Made by a program: the position numbers and the translations under genes | Assembly (NCBI GenBank): GCA_963971225.1 | Contig: CAXARI010000168.1 | Coordinates: 372,001-436,000, forward strand | DNA length: 64,000 bases | Reading direction: 5' to 3' | DNA from: Melieria omissa | Lineage: Eukaryota > Arthropoda > Insecta > Diptera > Ulidiidae | In this document: positions 58,686 to 64,000 of the stretch, piece by piece | Numbering within the stretch: position 1 is the stretch's first letter | Layout of the letters: each line of letters opens with the position of its first letter | The notes under the pieces: generated by a model | Databases searched by the model: none | What the model saw: the letters and a program-made list of their open reading frames with translations, nothing else | Told to the model about the DNA's origin: nothing

Positions 58686-60382
58686 TATATCAGGGGTGCC
58701 CAAAGTCTTCTTATGGAAAAGCAAAAACCAATACATTTAAAGTTGCCCCAAAAATGCAAACAAATTATTTAATTAATTGAATTAGTTGAAAGCACATTGT
58801 GCATTTCGCTTGACCCTTAAAATTATAAGTGAAAAAATATAAAGTTCCCATTTGACATTGCCGAAAGGCCAACCAATCGCCAACACAAAAAAGCATACAC
58901 ACAAAAACTACAACAACAAAAGCATCTAATTTTTTTTCATACATAGAATTTCTTGAGGCAACAAAACAAAAATCCGCGCAGCCCCCACACGTGTTGCTTC
59001 GTTGCTGTCACAACAACGACTGATTGAAAGAATGCACCTCTGATCTATATAACCAATCAAATGCTTGTGGAACCTAAGTACGCACAATCACTTTAATCAA
59101 AATGGCGTCAAAATTAAGCCAGAGTGACCACCTTTCAATAATTTGGTAAATACAAAAATATCCCACCGGCAGCATGATCGAAATTATGGCTGTTAAATCT
59201 CGACCCGTTAACGGATTTTAATAATATTATGCCTTATTATTTAGCTAGACTCGTATGCTTTCTATAATGGTATCAATCATCCTTCTATACCCCAAGGTTC
59301 GAAAGCAAATCGATTTGGAACGGTGACTTTGAAAAAATTGCTACTTGGGTGCAACCACTAAAATGCTTGTCAACACCAAATGCATAAGTGCATATTAATA
59401 ATTGACCCCTTAAAATTTAGCCAGAGTCTTATGCTTTCTATATTGGTCCCTAACTTTTCATTATCCTTCAGGAATAATGAGCATATCGATGCGCAAGGAT
59501 AACATTGAAAAACTGCCTATTACAAAATACACACTCTCTACTAAAGTGCTTATAGATTCCAAACGGTATGGGTTACGTTAATAAAAAACCCCTTAAAATG
59601 TAGCTAGAGATTGCAGCTTTATCAAATTAAATCAATAATTTGATTACTATTAGGCAATCATGAACAGATCGATGCGCAAGAGTGACATTAAATGGCTGCC
59701 TACTGCAAAATCGATAAAATTCTTGTAAAATATGATGATTCTAGGTTTATAGAAAAAATAATAACCTTAAAACCTAGCTGGAGTTTTGAGCTTTCATAAA
59801 TGGGGTCAATCTTCTCGCTATCTCAAATAATGCAGGAGAATTTCGTTGTGGAAAAGTGATATCGACCACATGATACATCTATATCAGGGGTGCCCAAAGT
59901 CTTCTTACCAATACATTTAAAGTTGCCCAAAAAAATGCAAACAAATTAAATAATAATAAATAATTAAATAATTAATTGAATTAGTTGAAAGCACATTGTG
60001 CATTTCGCTTGACCCTTAAAATTATAAGTGAAAAAAATATAATGTTCCCATTTGTCATTGCCGAAAGGCCAACCAATCGCCAAAACAAAAACTACAACAA
60101 CAAAAGCATCTAATTTTTTTTCATACATAGAATTTCTTGAGGAAACAAAACAAAAATCCGCGCAGCCCCCACACGTGTTGCTTCGTTGCTGTCACAACAA
60201 CGACTGATTGAAAGAATGCACCTCTGATCTATATAACCAATCAAATGCTTGTGGAACCTAAGTACGCACAATCACTTTAATCAAAATGGCGTCAAAATTA
60301 AGCCAGAGTGACCACCTTTCAATAATTTTGTAAATAAAAAAATATCCCACCGGCAGCATGATCGAAATTATAGCTGTTAAAT

Positions 60383-63300
60383 CTCGACCCGTTAACGGAT
60401 TTTAATAATATTATGCCTTATTATTTAGCTAGACTCGTATGCTTTCTATAATGGTATCAATCATCCTTCTATACCCCAAGGTTCGAAAGCAAATCGATTT
60501 GGAACGGTGACTTTGAAAAAATTGCTACTTGGGTGCAACCACTAAAATGCTTGTCAACACCAAATGCATAAGTGCATATTAATAATTGACCCCTTAAAAT
60601 TTAGCCAGAGTCTTATGCTTTCTATATTGGTCCCTAACTTTTCATTATCCTTCAGGAATAATGAGCATATCGATGCGCAAGGATAACATTGAAAAACTGC
60701 CTATTACAAAATACACACTCACCACTAAAGTGCTTATAGATTCCAAACGGTATGGGTTACGTTAATAAAAAACCCCTTAAAATGTAGCTAGAGATTGCAG
60801 CTTTATCAAATTAAATCAATAATTTGATTACTATTAGGCAATCATGAACAGATCGATGCGCAAGAGTGACATTAAATGGCTGCCTACTGTAAAATCGATA
60901 AAATGCTTGTAAAATATGATGATTCTAGGTTTATAGAAAAAATAATAACCTTAAAACCTAGCTGGAGTTTTGAGCTTTCATAAATGGGGTCAATCTTCTC
61001 GCTATCTCAAATAATGCAGGAGAATTTCGTTGTGGAAAAGTGATATCGACCACATGATACATCTATATCAGGGGTGCCCAAAGTCTTCTTATGGAAAAGC
61101 AAAAACCAATACATTTAAAGTTGCCCAAAAAAATGCAAACAAATTATTTAATTAATTGAATTAGTTGAAAGCACATTGTGCATTTCGCTTGACCCTTAAA
61201 ATTATAAGTGAAAAAAATATAATGTTCCCATTTGTCATTGCCGAAAGGCCAACCAATCGCCAAAACAAAAACTACAACAACAAAAGCATCTAATTTTTTT
61301 TCATACATAGAATTTCTTGAGGAAACAAAACAAAAATCCGCGCAGCCCCCACACGTGTTGCTTCGTTGCTGTCACAACAACGACTGATTGAAAGAATGCA
61401 CCTCTGATCTATATAACCAATCAAATGCTTGTGGAACCTAAGTACGCACAATCACTTTAATCAAAATGGCGTCAAAATTAAGCCAGAGTGCCCACCTTTC
61501 ACCAATTTGGTAAATAAAAAAAATATCCCACCGGCAGCATGATCGAAATTATGGCTGTTAAATCTCGACCCGTTAACGGATTTTAATATTATTATGCCTT
61601 ATTATTTAGCTACACTCGTATGCTTTCTATAATGGTATCAATCATCCTTCTATACCCCAAGGTTCGAAAGCAAATCGATTTGGAACGGTGACTTTGAAAA
61701 AATTGCTACTTGGGTGCAACCACTAAAATGCTTGTCAACACCAAATGCATAAGTGCATATTAATAATTGACCCCTTAAAATTTAGCCAGAGTCTTATGCT
61801 TTCTATATTGGTCCCTAACTTTTCATTATCCTTCAGGAATAATGAGCATATCGATGCGCAAGGATAACATTGAAAAACTGCCTATTACAAAATACACACT
61901 CACCACTAAAGTGCTTATAGATTCCAAACGGTACAGGTTACGTTAATAAAAAACCCCTTAAAATGTAGCTAGAGATTGCAGCTTTATCAAATTAAATCAA
62001 TAATTTGATTACTATTCGGCAATCATGAACAGATCGATGCGCAAGAGTGACATTAAATGGCTGCCTACTGCAAAATCGATAAAATGCTTGTAAAATATGA
62101 TGATTCTAGGTTTATAGAAAAACTAATAACCTTAAAACCTAGCTGGAGTTTTGAGCTTTCATAAATGGGGTCAATCTTCTCGCTATCTCAAATAATGCAG
62201 GAGAATTTCGTTGTGGAAAAGTGATATCGACCACATGATACATCTATATCAGGGGTGCCCAAAGTCTTCTTATGGAAAAGCAAAAACCAATACATTTAAA
62301 GTTGCCCAAAAAAATGCAAACAAATTATTTAATTAATTGAATTAGTTGAAAGCACATTGTGCATTTCGCTTGACCCTTAAAATTATAAGTGAAAAAAATA
62401 TAATGTTCCCATTTGTCATTGCCGAAAGGCCAACCAATCGCCAACACAAAAAAGCATTCACACAAAAACTACAACAACAAAAGCATCTAATTTTTTTTCA
62501 TACATACAAATTCTGGAGGCAAGAAAACAAAAATCCGCGCAGCCCCCACACGTGTTGCTTCGTTGCTGTCACAACAACGACTGATTGAAAGAATGCACCT
62601 CTGATCTATATAACCAATCAAATGCTTGTGGAACCTAAGTACGCACAATCACTTTAATCAAAATGGCGTCAAAATTAAGCCAGAGTGACCACCTTTCACC
62701 AATTTGGTAAATAAAAAAAATATCCCACCGGCAGCATGATCGAAATTATGGCTGTTAAATCTCGACCCGTTAACGGATTTTAATATTATTATGCCTTATT
62801 ATTTAGCTACACTCGTATGCTTTCTATAATGGTATCAATCATCCTTCTATACCCCAAGGTTCGAAAGCAAATCGATTTGGAACGGTGACTTTGAAAAAAT
62901 TGCTACTTGGGTGCAACCACTAAAATGCTTGTCAACACCAAATTAATAATTGACCCCTTAAAATTTAGCCAGAGTCTTATGCTTTCTATATTGGTCCCTA
63001 ACTTTTCATTATCCTTCAGGAATAATGAGCATATCGATGCGCAAGGATAACATTGAAAAACTGCCTATTACAAAATACACACTCACCACTAAAGTGCTTA
63101 TAGATTCCAAACGGTATGGGTTACGTTAATAAAAAAACCCCTTAAAATGTAGCTAGAGATTGCAGCTTTATGAAATTAAATCAATAATTTGATTACTATT
63201 CGGCAATCATGAACAGATCGATGCGCAAGAGTGACATTAAATGGCTGCCTACTGCAAAATCGATAAAATGCTTGTAAAATATGATGATTCTAGGTTTATA

Positions 63301-63944
63301 GAAAAACGAATAACCTTAAAACCTAGCTGGAGTTTTGAGCTTTCATAAATGGGGTCAATCTTCTCGCTATCTCAGATAATGCAGGAGAATTTCGTTGTGG
63401 AAAAGTGATATCGACCACATGATACATCTATATCAGGAGTGCCCAAAATCTTCTTATGGAAAAGCAAAAACCAATACATGTAAAGTTGAACAAAAAAATT
63501 CAAACAAATTATTTAATTAATTGAATTAGTTGAAAGCACATTGTGCATTTCGCTTGACCCTTAAAATTATAAGTGAAAAAAATATAATGTTCCCATTTGT
63601 CATTGCCGAAAGGCCAACCAATCGCCAACCCAAAAAAGCATACACACAAAAACTACAACAACAAAAGCATCTAATTTTTTTTCATACATACAAATTCTTG
63701 AGGCAACAAAACAAAAATCCGCGCAGCCCCCACACGTGTTGCTTCGTTGCTATCACAACAACGACTGATTGAAAGAATGCACCTCTGATCTATATAACCA
63801 ATCAAATGCTTGTGGAACCTAAGTACGCACAATCACTTTAATCAAAATGGCGTCAAAATTAAGCCAGAGTGACCACCTTTCACCAATTTGGTAAATAAAA
63901 AAAATATCCCACCGGCAGCATGATCGAAATTATGGCTGTTAAAT
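60383..63944 (+). repeat. Units 51-53: variant-rich right part
   Basis: Starts 60383, 61564 and 62761. Unit 51 is not a copy of unit 40: it has CTACTGTAAAATC (T at 60890), AAAGTTGCCC and GAGTGCCCACC. Unit 52 (1,197 bp) has TACAGG and the long MITE version with GCATTCACAC, ATTCTGGAGGCAAG. Unit 53 has a 14-bp deletion in monomer A at about 62943 (ATGCATAAGTGCAT hairpin lost), AAAAACGAATAACC and an altered MITE left end, CAGGAGTGCCC, with the long MITE version. Confidence 0.85.
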
Positions 63945-64000
63945 CTCGACCCGTTAACGGATTTTAATAATTTTATGCCTTATTATTTAGCTAGACTCGT
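63945..64000 (+). repeat. Unit 54, first 56 bp only
   Basis: Begins CTCGACCCGTTAACGG and is cut by the window edge. It has AATAATTTTATGCC where other units have AATAATATTATGCC. The array continues past the window. Confidence 0.95.

Larger units (their letters stand above)
46755..60382 (+). repeat. 11-unit block, copy 2 (units 40-50, 13,628 bp)
   Basis: Starts 46755, 47935, 49115, 50297, 51477, 52659, 53841, 55021, 56203, 57383 and 59199. It reproduces copy 1 with the same unit lengths (1,180, 1,180, 1,182, 1,180, 1,182, 1,182, 1,180, 1,182, 1,180, 1,816, 1,184). Unit 40 looks hybrid: at offset 402 it matches unit 51 (GTAGC), while downstream it matches unit 29 (ACTTGCCC at 47492, shortened T run). 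The joint therefore lies between about 47158 and 47492. The order and near-identity suggest a very recent event. A duplicated assembly path would look the same. Confidence 0.9.
1..64000. repeat. Satellite array, 1.18-kb unit, 53 full copies plus part of a 54th
   Basis: Head-to-tail array on the + strand with no unique sequence between units. Every unit begins CTCGACCCGTTAACGG. Unit starts are 1, 1182, 2341, 3522, 4700, 5880, 7073, 8253, 9418, 10598, 11778, 12976, 14156, 15353, 16534, 17714, 18894, 20075, 21273, 22453, 23633, 24814, 26011, 27191, 28389, 29568, 30748, 31929, 33127, 34307, 35487, 36669, 37849, 39031, 40213, 41393, 42575, 43755, 45571, 46755, 47935, 49115, 50297, 51477, 52659, 53841, 55021, 56203, 57383, 59199, 60383, 61564, 62761 and 63945. 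Most units are 1,178-1,184 bp. Recurrent indels give 1,159, 1,165, 1,193 and 1,197-1,198 bp, and two units reach 1,816 bp through a transposon. Short open frames recur on both strands but break freely between units, so the array is judged non-coding. Confidence 0.98.

Noticed and set aside
1..64000. CRISPR-like or rDNA spacer array
   Set aside because: The unit is far too long and lacks spacers for CRISPR. No rRNA sequence or rDNA promoter is present.
1..64000. Stellate-type 1.1-1.3-kb gene repeats of Drosophila
   Set aside because: Unit length is similar, but there is no casein-kinase-like frame or any other conserved coding frame.

Overview
The window is one uninterrupted satellite-DNA array from a eukaryote. 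It holds 53 complete head-to-tail copies, and the start of a 54th, of a unit of about 1,180 bp. I phased the units on the invariant start CTCGACCCGTTAACGG. I see no intact protein-coding gene, rRNA, tRNA or CRISPR array. The AT-rich composition, CAA-rich stretches, a hAT-type MITE and a Tc1/mariner-superfamily remnant of a type common in insects suggest an insect, possibly a dipteran, and a heterochromatic location. The species cannot be named from this sequence.

The array has several nested levels. (1) Each unit is built from five diverged copies (A-E) of an ancestral monomer of about 176 bp. The shared landmark TTAGCnAG lies at unit-1 positions 43, 219, 401, 575 and 1097. An ATCG-type box lies 68 bp further on in A-D, and an AAATGCTTGT-type box about 120 bp further on. 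(2) Monomer D is split in every unit by a 339-bp element with hAT-like ends (CAGGGGTGC...GCACCTCTG), flanked by a perfect 8-bp duplication, ATCTATAT. Removing the element and one duplication restores D to 175 bp, so the 1.18-kb unit is 834 bp of satellite plus 347 bp of insertion. Monomer E is cut short at about 126 bp, where a 10-bp palindrome marks the unit junction. (3) Units are grouped into local duplications: dimers 6-7/8-9 and 11-12/13-14, a probable tetramer 15-18/19-22, and a nested block 30-32/35-37. (4) Eleven units (29-39, 13,628 bp) are repeated directly as units 40-50 with equal unit lengths and almost no differences.

Layout: units 1-5 (1-5879) carry older, more varied sequence. 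Units 6-28 (5880-33126) are well homogenised with short local duplications. Units 29-39 (33127-46754) and 40-50 (46755-60382) are the two copies of the 11-unit block. Units 51-53 and the partial 54th (60383-64000) are again more varied. Inside units 38 and 49 sits the same 620-bp Tc1/mariner-type element. It has 21-bp perfect terminal inverted repeats and a minus-strand transposase remnant that keeps the N-terminal DNA-binding part and the C-terminal tail but has lost the DDE catalytic core. It landed inside the left ATCTATAT duplication of the MITE and was then copied with the 11-unit block.

No genes work together here. The content is a record of successive events: monomer array, MITE insertion, 5-mer unit amplification, Tc1/mariner insertion, then 11-mer duplication by unequal exchange or, less interestingly, assembly duplication.
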